A DNA stretch of 64,000 nucleotides from Udeniomyces pyricola (taxonomy: Eukaryota > Basidiomycota > Tremellomycetes > Cystofilobasidiales > Mrakiaceae), in contig BCIK01000012.1 in NCBI GenBank assembly GCA_039545295.1, forward strand, positions 62,001-126,000, written 5' to 3'. The notes beneath the pieces were generated by a model. It searched no databases, had not been told where the DNA came from, and worked only from the letters and a program-made list of their open reading frames with translations. The position numbers and the translations under genes are program-made. Of this stretch, positions 35,701-47,911 are shown piece by piece. Position 1 is the stretch's first letter. Each line of letters opens with the position of its first letter.

Positions 35701-35750
35701 TCCGCCGTTTCGTCATGATCAGTTATGAACTTGTCGCGTGTCCGACTTAA
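32712..35750 (+). CDS. CNH (citron homology) domain protein
   Basis: Exons from ATG 32712 give a Pro/Ser-rich N-terminus, then CFHLLPELAECIAIGCEEGLW, SLFKVTDLKRIQQIAFALQ and QLIVLADHVIYSLRIRAIL. A long exon follows (about 33479-34338) with a Ser/Pro-rich insertion, then VKALFFTLGHKSTKLLLVYR. Then come EFYVPTDVKSLCFLRSRV, RGYEV-like WGYEVMDFD, LALIGLAAG, KAAFLLCYR-EFGVYISSHG, LFSPNFIEVRDVSQG and QVLSGSNVELVWDG. These are the blades of a CNH beta-propeller as found in Rho GEFs (Rom2), MAP4K kinases and Vps39-like proteins. No kinase, PH, DH or clathrin-repeat domain is visible in the frame, so it is a CNH-only protein of roughly 800 residues with a Gly/Asp-rich tail ending YELVACPT. Partner and pathway unknown; Rab/Rho scaffolding is a family-level guess. 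Confidence 0.82.
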
Positions 35751-36272
35751 AAGAAAACTAACCGTTGTTCATCCATAGGCCGTTTTTCTCTCATGCTCTA
35801 CTCTGCATCCAAAGTGTTTCTTTCTCTATGCAGTTTAGCACCTTTGGTCTACCGAGAGCCAATTCAATATATGTCAATGAGACATGGGTCGGGTAACTTT
35901 GCATGATCCTCAGACGGTTATTGCCATCACTGGGCCGGGGCTGTACTATAGAGTGCAGATGATGTCAAACTGTGAGATATATATGCGAATGATAGACGTT
36001 GAAAATGATACAAAATTGCGATTGATGGATGGATGATGGATGAGTTTTGTACATGTCAAGTGCATGCGATAGTATAGATATGTGTATATATACACACATA
36101 TGCTGGTTTATCATGAAGGAAAACGATGTATCATGCAGCAGTCTTAATATGCGACTTGCATGGATTTGAACGAGTGCCATCATCTCGACTGACAGCTGAC
36201 ATTCCTCGACCTTCTTCTCCTTTGCTCCCCCCACCCCCCGCCTCCCTCCCTCTCCATCCCACATCACTCACC
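35751..36272. other. Spacer between the CNH gene and eIF3e
   Basis: A 522-bp spacer with TA-rich patches (35978-36108) and a C-rich leader (36200-36270) directly before the eIF3e ATG. No gene is seen. Confidence 0.45.
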
Positions 36273-38912
36273 ATGGCCCAGTATGATCTCACCCAGGTCC
36301 GCTTCGTCATCCTTCGCCTGCTCCATCAATAAATCCCTCTCCATCTGCTGATGCCCTCCTTTTGGCCCGCCTGCCTTCGCCTGCTCCTCCCCCCNCCCCC
36401 CCCCCCCCCCCNCCCTTGTTCACCTCTATGTAGCGCATGGTCCCTTACCTCGACCGGCATCTGGCCCTCCCTCTCCTCGGTCACCTCGCTGAGCTTGACC
36501 CGTACGTGCTGACCTGGACATATAACCCCTCTGTCCCCCTCTTTGTAGCCATTTGGCCGACGCTGACCCTCCTTGATTCGCCTCTCCACCGCACACAGTC
36601 CACTTTTCCCCGCCGCCTCGCTCTATGCCGCCCAGTACTCGCTCGTGAAAAAGACCAACATGGTCGACTACGCCCAGGAGGTTTTTGCCCAGGCCAACCC
36701 TGGAAAGCCCGTGCCAGCTGGTACGTTGCAGGAGCGTTGATTGGTCTGTCGCGAGGGACGGCAGAGCGGGCGGAGCAAACGATTCGCGAGGCAAGGGAAA
36801 CGCGACCTGCCTTGGGCTGGCATGACCTTGACCAACATTTCGCTACCCAGCCCTGCGTGCTCTAGCAACTGGCCGCCGTCTCTCACGCTTCCCTACGCAG
36901 CTTCTTTGGTTATGGCCCACCTATATGCTATCGGCTTAATACTGACTTGCTTGACACTTCCGATCGCTCCAACCAATCACCTTGTCGACATGGTTCTTCG
37001 TCTCCTCCAGAATTCGCCTCTCGACGAGAGGAGGTCTCGACCAAGAACGCTCGACTCGCAGAGGCTGCCGAGGGTGTTTTGGACGTGATCGGTCGACCCG
37101 AGGTCGCTGGTCAGCTCAAGCAGGACAAGGAGCAGAACGCCATCTGGCTCAAGGAGAACTACCAAGTTCGTTGTTCTCCGTCTCAGCATCAGCACGGACA
37201 TGACCTTGACTATGTCGCGTCCAGGAATATGACAGACTGATCCGCCTCTTCCTCTCTCTCCCCTAATGGATTTACCTTTGCCACGTTCTCCCCTGCCCCT
37301 TTTCCAGCTCACCAACGACTCCATCCTTTCCCTCTACCACTTTGGTCAATTCCAATACACCTACGGAGATTACGCCGGCTCGTCCCAATACCTCTACCAC
37401 TTCCTCGTCCTCTCTACCGACTCGGACCTTAACCTTTCTGCCCACTGGGGAAAGCTCGCCTCGGACATCCTCTCTGGATCTTGGGAGCAAGCTCTCAAGG
37501 AGGTCACCGAGATCAAGGATCTCATCGACTCTCGATCCGGTTCGGCCTTTGCCATCAACACCCGCTCCATGGCCGATGGCGGTGCTCCCTCGAGCGCGAC
37601 AGGCTCGACGGCCGGTCAGGGAGGCGATCTCGCTCAGCTCCAGGCTCGATCGTGGTTGCTTCACTGGTCGCTGTTTGTCTACTTCAACCACCCCGATGGC
37701 TTGCCCGCGTTGCTCGAGCTCTTCCTCTCGCCCGCTTACCTCTCGACCCTCCGAACCTCGTGCCCTCACCTGCTCCGATACCTCGTCTTTGCTGTCATTG
37801 TCACTCACCGACAGGCCGTTACTCCCAAGATTCCCGGCCAGAAGCGATCGGACCCGCTCCGAGACGTCGTTCGCGCCATCGAGGGCGAGTCGTACCAGTA
37901 CGAGGACCCGCTGACCCAGTTCGTCACCAGGCTCCACTCCGAGTTTGACTTTGAGGGTGCCCAGGAGAGCTTGAGCTTGGCTGAGCAGGTCGTCGCTTCC
38001 GACTTCTTCCTCACCTCGGGCGAGGGTAAGCCGGAGGCCTTCTTGGAGAATGCGAGGTACCTCATCTCGGAGACTTACTGCAAGATACATCAGCGAGTTG
38101 ACATCAAGTGAGTCGATTGCCTTCTCCCCTTCCCCTTTCCTTCAAGCTTGTTTGCTCGTCGTCGATCTTTTTAACGAATGCAAACTGACTTTCCCCCATT
38201 TTGCTCTTTTCTTTTTCTTTCTTCGTCTTTCTATCTCTTCCTGGAAACAGCGATCTTTCGGCGCGACTGAACTTGACCCGAGAGGAGGGCGAGAAGTGGA
38301 TCGTTAACCTCATCCGAGACACCCGTCTCGAGGGCAAGATTGACCTCAACGCCGTAAGTCTCTTCTTCTTCTTTTTTTTCCCTTCCCACCTCTTTCCTTC
38401 TTATTGACGATGACCCTCTGTTTGCTTCTTTCCCTTCTCTTTTGGCATGTTCAGAACATGCTCCACATCACCCGACCTTTCAACCCCCCTTCGCAAGCCA
38501 TCCTGACCGTTACCCGAGACCTTGGTTCGTATCCCCTTGATTCTTGGCTTTGCTCCTCCCCCCCTTCCCCCCTTCCTTCTGAGGTATCAAGTCTCCTTTG
38601 TTCAAAAGTTTTGACTCAAATTTTTTTTCTACTTTTTCTCTCTTTGTGTGTGTCGTCTTCCCATGTTCCTCCCCCTTTCTCGTCTTCTGTTTCTCTTCCT
38701 CAGCCGAGTCGGCCCAAACCATGTCCTGGGCCATGTCGCAACGCGGCGGCAACAACAACGGTACCGCCCAGAACAACAACGGTGGAGACAAGCGATCGGG
38801 TGGTGGAGGTCGATCGACCGGTGGCGGTTCCAAAGGCGGGAACAAGAAGAACGAAGAGTCAAAGGAAAAAGATTCGGCCTCCGTCGCCGCGCCAGCCGTG
38901 GAGGCCAAGTAG
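36273..38912 (+). CDS. INT6: Eukaryotic translation initiation factor 3 subunit e (Int6)
   Basis: ATG 36273 opens a short exon (MAQYDLTQ). Later exons give [58 protein letters not shown] and a large exon with [49 protein letters not shown] and [13 protein letters not shown]. The PCI domain follows, with [45 protein letters not shown] and a final [15 protein letters not shown]. This is the standard eIF3e/Int6 layout: an N-terminal eIF3e domain, TPR-like helices, then PCI. The C-terminal Gly/Asn-rich and Lys/Glu-rich tail (about 65 residues) is a fungal extension. The protein is cytoplasmic, part of the eIF3 complex. Intron 1 has a C run with two ambiguous bases (36389-36415). Stop TAG 38910-38912. 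Confidence 0.95.
36389..36415 (+). repeat. Poly-C tract with two N bases in eIF3e intron 1
   Basis: A run of C interrupted only by ambiguous bases at 36395 and 36412, ending about 18 bp before the acceptor of exon 2. The Ns show that the assembly could not resolve the homopolymer length. Confidence 0.9.
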
Positions 38913-39348
38913 ATAGAAGGGGTTGTTTGTTGTTGTCGTTGATCCGAGATTTCATATATATATATAGCTCTGAGATGAAAGAGTTCTTTTTTTTTTCTAC
39001 TTCTTTTGTTTCGTTCTTATTGGGGAGGAGGGGGGGGGGGGGGGGGAAATGAATAATGAGGCACGCTTGAGGGTGACATTCCGATTGACCGATCACGGCT
39101 CTATTTCTTGGAAATGAGTTCGCTAACATTTTGAGGGGCTGAGCGCTGAGCGCGGGATGTGCTTGCCGACTCGATACAAACCATATGCATTCATTCGTAT
39201 ATATACACATAAGCTAAGCAATGAAAAGGAAAAAGCAGTCACTGGCCAAGAAGCTGATTAGGTGAATGCAAAGCGAGAAGGATATATATATATACACGTA
39301 TATGTGGATGGTTAGATGCAAGAAATGGGGCGAAGAAAGACAACGAGA
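38913..39348. other. Convergent 3' spacer of eIF3e and PLD1
   Basis: This contains ATATATATATA (38955-38965), a T run, a 17-nt G run at 39030-39046 and further TA repeats at 39200-39300. No gene is supported. Confidence 0.45.
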
Positions 39349-42300
39349 CTAGCAAAAGGGAAGCAAAGGCTTGGGTAGGCGTGGGTGAAGGCAAAAGGGT
39401 AAGGCCCGAGAGGGGGGAAGGGGGGGGGGGGGNGTTACCGGGAGAGGACAGGCGATCTGTCGAGGTGCGAGATTCGAGGTATACTATCATGGCATGGGTC
39501 CAAAATCCGATGTCTAATCGTAAATCGGGAGCGGGAGCTGTGTGCGATTGAGAAAAGAAGCAAAGAAAAAAGGTTGAATTGGCAAGATTTTAGGACCAAG
39601 TCTACAGCAGAGAGGAAGTGGAGGGCAAGAAGATAGTGACGTCGAAGGGGAAGGGAGAAAGAAGGACATACGATCCGATCCGAGTTGAAGAGGAAGTTGT
39701 TGCCGAGATCTTCAGCTTCGAGGAACCGGGTCGGGTAGACGACTGGAATGAACCATTGTACACGTCCAGTCAGAAATGGATTGCCAACGTATCCTAGGTA
39801 GCCAGCTCCCTCAGGGAGCAACGGACGGAGGATCAAAACTCACCAAGATGACCTCTTGTCTCGGCCAAAAGTTCCTCCATGCGTTCCCGCTCCCACGCGT
39901 TCCATCCTTCATCGGCTTGCGACAGCCCCGGAGGTGAATCGCCTCCACCACTGTTCTGACCGGCCTGCTTCATGCTCGGCATTGCCTTGACGCCCGAATG
40001 GGTAACGTCATCTCGGTCTTTCTGCTCGCCCATACCTTGGCCAATGACACCACCACTGGAACCTCCTCCACCAGCGCCGTGAGTGCCCGGTCCGCCGTGG
40101 GTTGTGACATTGGGCTTGAGGGTGTCAGTGTCATGAACGGCGTCCTTGGCAGGGGGTTTGTTGAACTTTTCAGCGTGATTGACGTTCTAGGAGTGATAAA
40201 CGAAAGAGAAAAGGAGAGAGAAAGAAGTAGAGGTAAAGAAAGTGTAAGTGGTGAAGCACGGTGACTGGACCGAGAGGATGAAGACACTCCCAGGCCACAG
40301 ATAAAGACAAGCGAGGAGGAATTGACGCTCGTACCTCTTGGTACTGGGCCCACGTCATGACAAGGTCATCAGGCTTGAGTAGTACAAACCAAGTTTGATC
40401 AGAATACAGGTACGCATGAGTAAGGAACAACGATCCGAGATGAAGCAACTTACGATGCACCGGAAAACTTTTCGATGAATCTCAGTCTGATCAGAGATGA
40501 AAGGAAACAGAGAGGAACAGAGGTGTTCGATGTGAGCCTTCTGAGCCGACCGAAGGCCCATCAAGGGAAGTAAGCTGGAAAGGGACATGAAAGAGCATAC
40601 GTTGTGAACGGCGACGGCGACCCAAGTCTCCTTCCAGAACTTTTCGTCGAGAGGATCCGAGAGACAATCTGGGTCGATCATGGGCGTTGGCAAGGGCATA
40701 CTGCACGACCGAGTGATCGACGGGGTGGTGAGAAAAGGGAGGCGTTGGAAAAGTAAAGGAGACAGGATCAGTGGCAGGTTCCAAGCTAGACCAGACTTTC
40801 CGAAAACAAACCGTCTCGTAAGGACTTACTCCCAGGGCGTTCTGAGACCCTTCTTGATGGTCTTCTTGCGACCGAGCTTCTCGTTTGTTGCATTCTCCGG
40901 CTCTGTCAACGTTTCCTTGGACTCGTTGCCCTCGGCCATAGCGAGGTATTGCGGTTTGTCCCCTTTGCTTCCTGCCCGATGCAAGCCCGAGCCAGGACCT
41001 TTCAAGGGAAGGGGAGAGCTAAGACCTTCCTTGAGCTCGGCGGAATCAGCACCATTGAGAGTCTTCGACTTGTACTCAAGCCGCTCCTTGGCTTCGGCTG
41101 ACGAGATCTTTTTCTCCTTAGCGTTTTCCGTTTGGTCAGAGACGATGTCTAGGTACGGAAGAGGCAACGGAGATGTTGCGACATCAGCTCTTCTGTAGTT
41201 CAGAGCGCAGGAGACAAGGACGATGAACGACGTACTGGCAATGTCGCCAATCGTATCGCCGGTGTTTCGCTTGAGCGGGCCTTTGATGAGGTTATGCTCG
41301 GCGAGATGTCGTTCTTCCATCTGTATCAACGAAGCAAGCATGTGATGTCAGTGTTTCCGTCAAGTGTCAAGCAGAGCAATCGGTCAAACGATGACTGATC
41401 TCGGACATACAGTGGGTACAACTGAAGAGGCAAAGCCCTTAAAGTGATCTCCCCCAGGAGTCATCATGACCTCGACATCATCTGAAGGAGAAGAGAAAAG
41501 AGGGTACAGTTTTTAAGCGTTAATCCAGCCCGAAAGTAGGACGCTTCGTGTGCTCGACAAACAACATCTTCTTCATGGGGACGCGTGCAGGGAACAGCCG
41601 CACCTTCAGGGTGAGCAATTTCATTCTTCTCCCGTTGGAAAATATCGTTGACCTTGTCGAATGTTCGAACGATCTTCTGCGTCTGACCGTGAGTCACTAT
41701 ACAACCGAACCGAACATCAATTCAATCCAGTTCAGCTCAGCCGTCTAGACCCCTTACAAACATCATCAAAGTATATATATAAAATAAAATAAAAACGTAC
41801 CACTATGAGCGACCGAGGCAGCATGCGCCCAGACGCGATCGGCCTTGGTTTGAGACTTGATGAGGTCGCCGTCAAGGTTGGCCTCGCCCTTTGCCTGTTG
41901 CTCGGCGTTGGGGTCCCAGATCTGGATCTTGTCCTCGGGTACGATAGCATCTCGAGCGAGCAGATCGTCTTCTTCCATAGCATCGACATCGATACCGAGG
42001 TGCTCTGTGCAAGTATGAGAGACGGGATGCAAAGTGTGAACCAAGAACATGGGATTGTCAGATCCCCGTCTCCATAGAGAGCACGCAAATCAGAGCATAA
42101 TAGCGAGCGGTGGAGGACAAACCTCGCATGAGCCTCATCCTGAGCGTGTGAGCAAATCGTCCGACCTTGAAAGGCTTGCCAGCCATGCGCGAGTCGATCA
42201 TGTCCGTATCTCGAATGACAGAGGCAAGCTCCGAATCTCGGTCTCCTCGCATGGATCGCTCGTTGACTGCATGACAATATCATTAGGAAGGGATGGTTGC

Positions 42301-45300
42301 TAGTCAGTGGCAGGTATGAGCCGAGGCATTGAGGAGATAATTCAATGATGGCAGGGCATAACGACTGACTGTTGGCAGATCCGATGATGGCCACTCGGTC
42401 GTCAACAATCATCGTCTTGGCATGAATGTAGACCATTTCAGTTGTGAGGACTCCATCTTTGAACTTGCCCCAGCCTCGAAGGGAGAAGAAGGAGATGTAC
42501 TCCTCCGGCTGCGATGACACAAGGCCAGAAAAGAGAAACACAAGCCCAGGGGGAAATCATCTCGAGCTTAGCGTTTCGAAACAGTAGACGGATGCAGCCA
42601 TCGCGTATGTATAGACGTACGTCGATGCCCTCCTGACGGAGCCGGGAGAAGATCGAGTTGGGACCTCGACAGATAGACTTGTTCTGGCACTCAACAATGA
42701 GGCGGACCTATGGCGTGAATGGAACGTTTGAATGGTAAGCATCCTTCACGTCGAAGCAGCCATCTCTTGAGATTCAGACCGACAACTCACCGAGCTGGCC
42801 TGGTCCGAATCAATCGGGTAAGTGTATCCTGGAAGAAGCGGGATGACGATGCAGGCCCGCCAAGCGGTGCCCTCTTGATGGGCCTGGATGATTCGGTTGA
42901 CAAGGGCATCACCAATTTGATTCTCGATGACGATGCCGTCGACAACGGTACTGGTGATGAAGAATTGGTTCTCGAGGTAGATGAAGTGCTCGCTGAAAGC
43001 AGAAGAGGGCGAGTGGTAAATGACAGAGCAGATTTGTCAGAGAGAGTTCGAGACAAAAAGTGGGATCAAACGTCAACTGACCTGAGCTGGATTGCTTTGA
43101 GGTACGCGTTTTGGATTGAATGTTCGACTCGGTTCGCAGTACCCATGGACCCTGTCACAAAGAAGCAGAGACCATATCAGTCCGTAGACAAGCTGCAAAT
43201 CTCATGGGCCCAACCAAACAGTCTTCCCACTCACAAGGTCCGCATGACCGGCAAACCTGGATCTCGCACGTTCCCGTGAGACCTTGCTCTGCAAGCTGCT
43301 TGACAGTAAAGTCTGGTGGAGGAATCAGGAACGGCATCTCTTGCGAATGGTTCTGTGGAAGATAAAGGTACGGAAACAGCGAGAAGGTGCAGAAAGGATG
43401 CATGGTCGTAAGTAAAAGACAAGTTTTCTTGGATGTGAACCAGAGGATGACCGACGCACCTTGATTCGAAGAAGGTGATTCCATCGTTGGGCAAAGTGAC
43501 GGCAAAGATCTCGCGCGGGCTGACCAACCATCTGCATAGCGATGTCGTGCCAGGGCATGCGGGGCACTTTCTGCCTGTCATAAATGTCGTCAAACGGCTT
43601 GTTGAGAGTATGGAAGTCCATCACTCGCGGGTTGCTGTAGTCCTTGCCAGGCCAGATGGGACCTGACTCGCCTTCCACTGTGTTGGGTTCAAAATCGTCG
43701 TCGATGAGGGAGTGTTGAGGTGTGTCCTTTTGAGGCCGGCAACGCAAACCGTTGTTAGCGAAGTGCGGAGATATGTTATAGAGTCGTTCGACGAGCGACA
43801 GGTAGTCGAAAAAGACAAATCGAAAATGAGATGCTCACCCATCGGCCAAAGCAGAGATCGACTCCGCCCATGAAGGCAATTTTCTCGTCAATGACGCACA
43901 TCTTCTCGTGCTGTTCAGTGGGTCAAGGAGTAAAGATCAGTATCTAGAATAAGCATCAAAACCACGAAGTAGCACACCCGTTGTGTCTGGGACGACTCAC
44001 GTGACTCCAATAAAACGTTCCGGTATTGAAATGGTTGGGTGACCGCTGGACAAAGATGTTGGGGTGGAGGCCTCGAAGAGTAACCTTGGTGTACCTGGGT
44101 CGTGAGCATTTTCAAATCGACAAAAGAAGAGGATAAACTTAGCTCCTGTTTGAGTGCGACTGGGATCAGATACCAATCGAACCCAAGATAACTTACTGTG
44201 AGTCTGTCGGGGTCGTCTTGTTAGAGACCTCATTGTAGACAATGACATGGATCTTAACGCCACGCTCGGCAATTTTCTTCAAAATGTTGTCGAGTCGGTA
44301 CTTCTCTTGAGAGGGTCGTCGCATGTAGAGCTCTGGCGAAAGCCTGTTTGGTTGTGGTAAAATGTGCAGAAGCGTGAAAGCGAGATATTCATTACTTGTC
44401 GAGGGATGGTGTAGGTCGTGAGGTATGTAAGGATTGTGATAGAGAGAGAGGAAACACGAACCACCAATCATGAATGTATACGCATTTCTGGGCCTCGAGA
44501 AGAGCTCGACTGACGGCCCACATGTAGTCACGCTATGCGTGATGGAAACCATAATTCAGCGAATGATTCGTGGTCAAATTCTGCCTCTTCCGATGGTTTT
44601 GGTCCGATGTACAAAGTTCAGAAAGTGAACGGCAACTTACCGCATCGACCATCCATTCTGCTGCGACGTTGAGCCGGATAGGCGCAAACCTAAATTGGCC
44701 AGAACATTGATCAACATGGATTTAGCCAGTTGCATAGGAACCTGGCGTCACTGTTACCCTGCCTAATTCAATGGTAGAGAGAAGAAGAAAACGCACGAAT
44801 CAAACCGGTTTTTGCCCGCCCAGATGCTGTCGGACGCCATTCGCTCCATTGAGACAATGAATTGCTGCATCTGTCGAACATTCTTGGCGACGAGCTTGAG
44901 ACGTCCCTGAGAGTTGTTGACGTAGAAGGTATGGTGACTCTGTACAAAGGATGGCGGGAAGTAAGATGTTAGAACGTCTGTCCGCATTGGAGTGCGTGCC
45001 TAGAAACAGCGATACTTACTGAGTTTTCCTTTTTGCCGTCATCCTCTGCGTTTTGACTGTTAATCGTGGCGCGATCGACACCGTGAATGCTTCCCTCAAT
45101 GCTGGCAAGTCGAGCCTCCGCCTCGACGGCCGAGTCGGCGATAGAGTGGTTATCGCTCCGCAGACGCTCCTCAATCTTGTTCTTGCCTCGGCGAAGCGCT
45201 CGTTTCGGTCGCTGTGGAAGAAGAGCACGCGACAGAGTGAGTCTGCTGTGAAGGAGTTATGATGAAAAAGAAAGGGCGATGTCTGTGTGCGTGCGGATGT

Positions 45301-47911
45301 GTCTCACCTCGATTGTAAAGTCTTGATCGAAGGGGAAGACGTCAAAGATCTCCGTCTATATGAGAAAAGATGCAATGACCAGATCAGACCGCTGCGAGGC
45401 GCAAAGCATGAGAACGGCCAATAGAAGGATGCTCGAGCAAAACTGGTTTTACCTGATCTGGCTCATCAACAGCAACCAGGTAACTCTCTCGAACAACCCA
45501 CCACCTCGGCTTCCTAGCTTTCGCCCAAGCCAGCGGAGCGAGCATCGGTCGATCGCTCTTCTTGCTGACTTCCGAACTCAGCACGCGGAGGTAACCTGAT
45601 TTGCCTTGGGCTCCACCGGCTTGGGCGAGGGAGAGGGTCAAGGCGGAGATTTCGAGGAACCGGATCAGACGGTTCGCTTCGGGTCGGAGCATCTACGCGA
45701 GGATGAAAAGGATAAGGAAGAGGGATCAGTCATGCAAGCCAGATGTCAGTCAGTATAGCGAGACAGCAGGTCGCATAGTAGAGACTAGCCACTTACGACA
45801 GCTTTGACAAGTCCGACGAGGTAGTCTTCCAACGCCTCCCTCTGGTTCTTAGCGAAATTGGGCCGCTTGCCGCCACCATCTCCTTGGGACCCTACCAGCT
45901 TGCCAAACGTGCTCTCTCTTCGGCTGGGTCGCCTTGACTCGAGTCTTCGCGGGTCCGAGACGTATGAGCTTCCGCGCTCCATGCCCATAGGACCGCCAGT
46001 AGGTTGGTCGTTGATGCCATTACGGTCACCATTATCATTGGTGGGAGCTGAGTCTTTCTCGTCCTCGGTCGTTCGGCCAGGAGCCTTGCCACCGTTTTTC
46101 TTGCGTTGGAAGTAGGGGATGCCTAGAAGAACCAAGCGAATTCGGAAGTGAACAACTCAGGTATCAGTATCGTGAGGTTGAAACTGTGTCTATCAGCATG
46201 ATTAATCGTATCAATCGGCACGCACTGGACTTGGGGAATTCAGGGACTTCAACTGCTCCGCGAACGGTAGATCGACCAGTTACTCGGGAGAGAGTGGCGG
46301 CTTTGTAGTGAGCGTGGAGAGAGAGGAAATCTCGGAGGTTTCGGTAGAGAACCTGACGAAGGACAAATCAGACGGAGTGCCGTCAGTGAAATGCATAATG
46401 TAAGATAGGACATATGCGAAACGCGGCAGAGTCAAGATCATCGCTCACCCATTTGACTGAACCTGGTCCATCTCCATATTGGCACTGCGAGCGAAAAGGG
46501 GAAAGATACGCCAGCGTCAACATCTCGGGTATGGAGAATAGTCATAAGATGATAGAACGCAGAGCCGATAGGATCTTTGATGATTCACCTCGATTCGGAA
46601 GATCGGATGATTTCCCATTCCACCAATCGAGTCCGAGACCCTAAATTTGATGTGGTGTAGGAAAACAGGCACTCGTCTCCTGCCTCTTTCATCCCGATCC
46701 ATGCTCATCTTCATCATCACGACGCCAAGAGCACCGACCATGAGCTCGTCGTTGATGTTGATCTTGCCAGCTTGCTTCGGCTCATTCTCGACAGGAGCCG
46801 CCGTACCCCTTCGTTGGAGTTTGGCCTTGAGGTTACCCCATTTGCTCCCAACGGGCATCTGGGAGCTAGTCTTCTTCATGGCTGTTGGGCGAGAGCTCGA
46901 GACGGGCCGGGCGTTACGGTTCGAGGTTTTGACGGATGTTGCCGGGGGAAGGGATGAGGTGCGCTTCAGAGGCGAGGTAGGAGCAGGAAGCGTCTGCGAG
47001 CGAGAGGGCTGGGGAGCGTGAGGTGGGGGAGCTTGATCAGGATGGATGGCGACAAAATCTCTCCTCCGGACCTCTGCCTGCTCTTCCTCGTTAAGAACGG
47101 GATCGCTGCCGGCTCCGATACCTCGCTCTGAATCATCGCTCGCAGAGCGATCCTTGCCACCTCTGCCTTTGCCACTCATCAGGCTGACGAAGGAGTTTTT
47201 GTGCAAGCGCTTGCCGCCTCCGGGTAGAGTCCTGAAGGGAACTGTCGGCGCATTGGCTGCGAACGAAGGGGCTTGGTTAGGAGCTGACGGCCGTCGTTGA
47301 TCGGTCTGATGGTCATACTGCGAGCCGGGGACATGGGTGCTGTGATCTTGGTCGTCCTGAGCCGAAGGAGATTCAGATAGAGCACCATTGAGTCGGTGGT
47401 GAGCCGGTGGAGGGGTAGAGAAGTAGCCGTTAGGCTGACCTTGACGAGCATTGTTGGACTGATTGTGGTTGAGCCGATCTTTGCCGTCCGATTCATCGTG
47501 GTAAGGGTCCTCGAGCCTGTCTTGAGGTTGTTGGTGGCCATTGATACCGTTGCTTACAGCTCTCGTCGACGAATCTTCCTCTTCCCCTTCTCCTTCCTCT
47601 GCAATGAACCCATTCCTTGCTCCGAGCTCCCGTTCCTTGGGTTTGAACCCCTCGTGATCTTTGCCGACATGGACACCGCCAAGGGTGACGACGTGAGGTG
47701 CCGAGACGATGCTTGGGGCATCCGGTCGCTCATGCTGACTACCCAGCTTGCCTTGGGAGGGTTTGTCCAGGCTTGGGGTTGCTTGCGACGGGAGCTTGAC
47801 CGAAGCAGGAATGGAGGTAGTTGGAGCCGTATCGGTAGAGTCCTTGGCGGCCGTGCCGGAACGGATCTGGTCCGTGATCTTGTGTGACACGTCAAAAATA
47901 CTGGTTGGCAT
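39349..47911 (-). CDS. PLD1: Phospholipase D (Spo14/PLD1 type, PX-PH-HKD)
   Basis: A very intron-rich gene. The start at 47911 gives MPTSIFDVSHKI and a disordered N-terminus of about 400 residues (to about 46650). A PX domain follows (VFLHHIKFRVSD, WVLYRNLRDFLSLHAHY, IPYFQRKK; 46100-46670), then a PH domain (FLEISALTLSLA, KPRWWVVRESYLVAVDEP; 45290-45690). The catalytic half comes next: RDYMWAVSRALLEAQKCVYI, the first HKD motif HEKMCVIDEKIAFMGGVD (about 43870-44010), FAQRWNHLLRIK, and the second HKD motif HAKTMIVDDRVAIIGSAN (about 42370-42450), then RDSELASVIRD. The C-terminal part shows DPLDEKFWKETWVAVAVHN, EIHRKVFRCIPDDLVMTW and YPTRFLEAEDLGNNFLFNSD. Both HKD motifs are intact. The enzyme hydrolyses phosphatidylcholine to phosphatidic acid and choline at membranes. 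The exact stop is uncertain: past exon start 39456 the frame crosses a poly-C run with an N; as written it ends at TAG 39351-39349. Confidence 0.92.
39420..39434 (-). repeat. Poly-G/C tract with N at the PLD1 3' end
   Basis: A G run on the plus strand with an ambiguous base at 39433. On the PLD1 sense strand it is poly-C and is read as Pro codons in the last exon, so its true length sets the stop codon used. Confidence 0.85.

Noticed and set aside
37272..38090. 272-residue minus-strand open frame opposite eIF3e
   Set aside because: It mirrors the strongly codon-biased sense exon of eIF3e, has no start context or domain, and is explained by codon usage.
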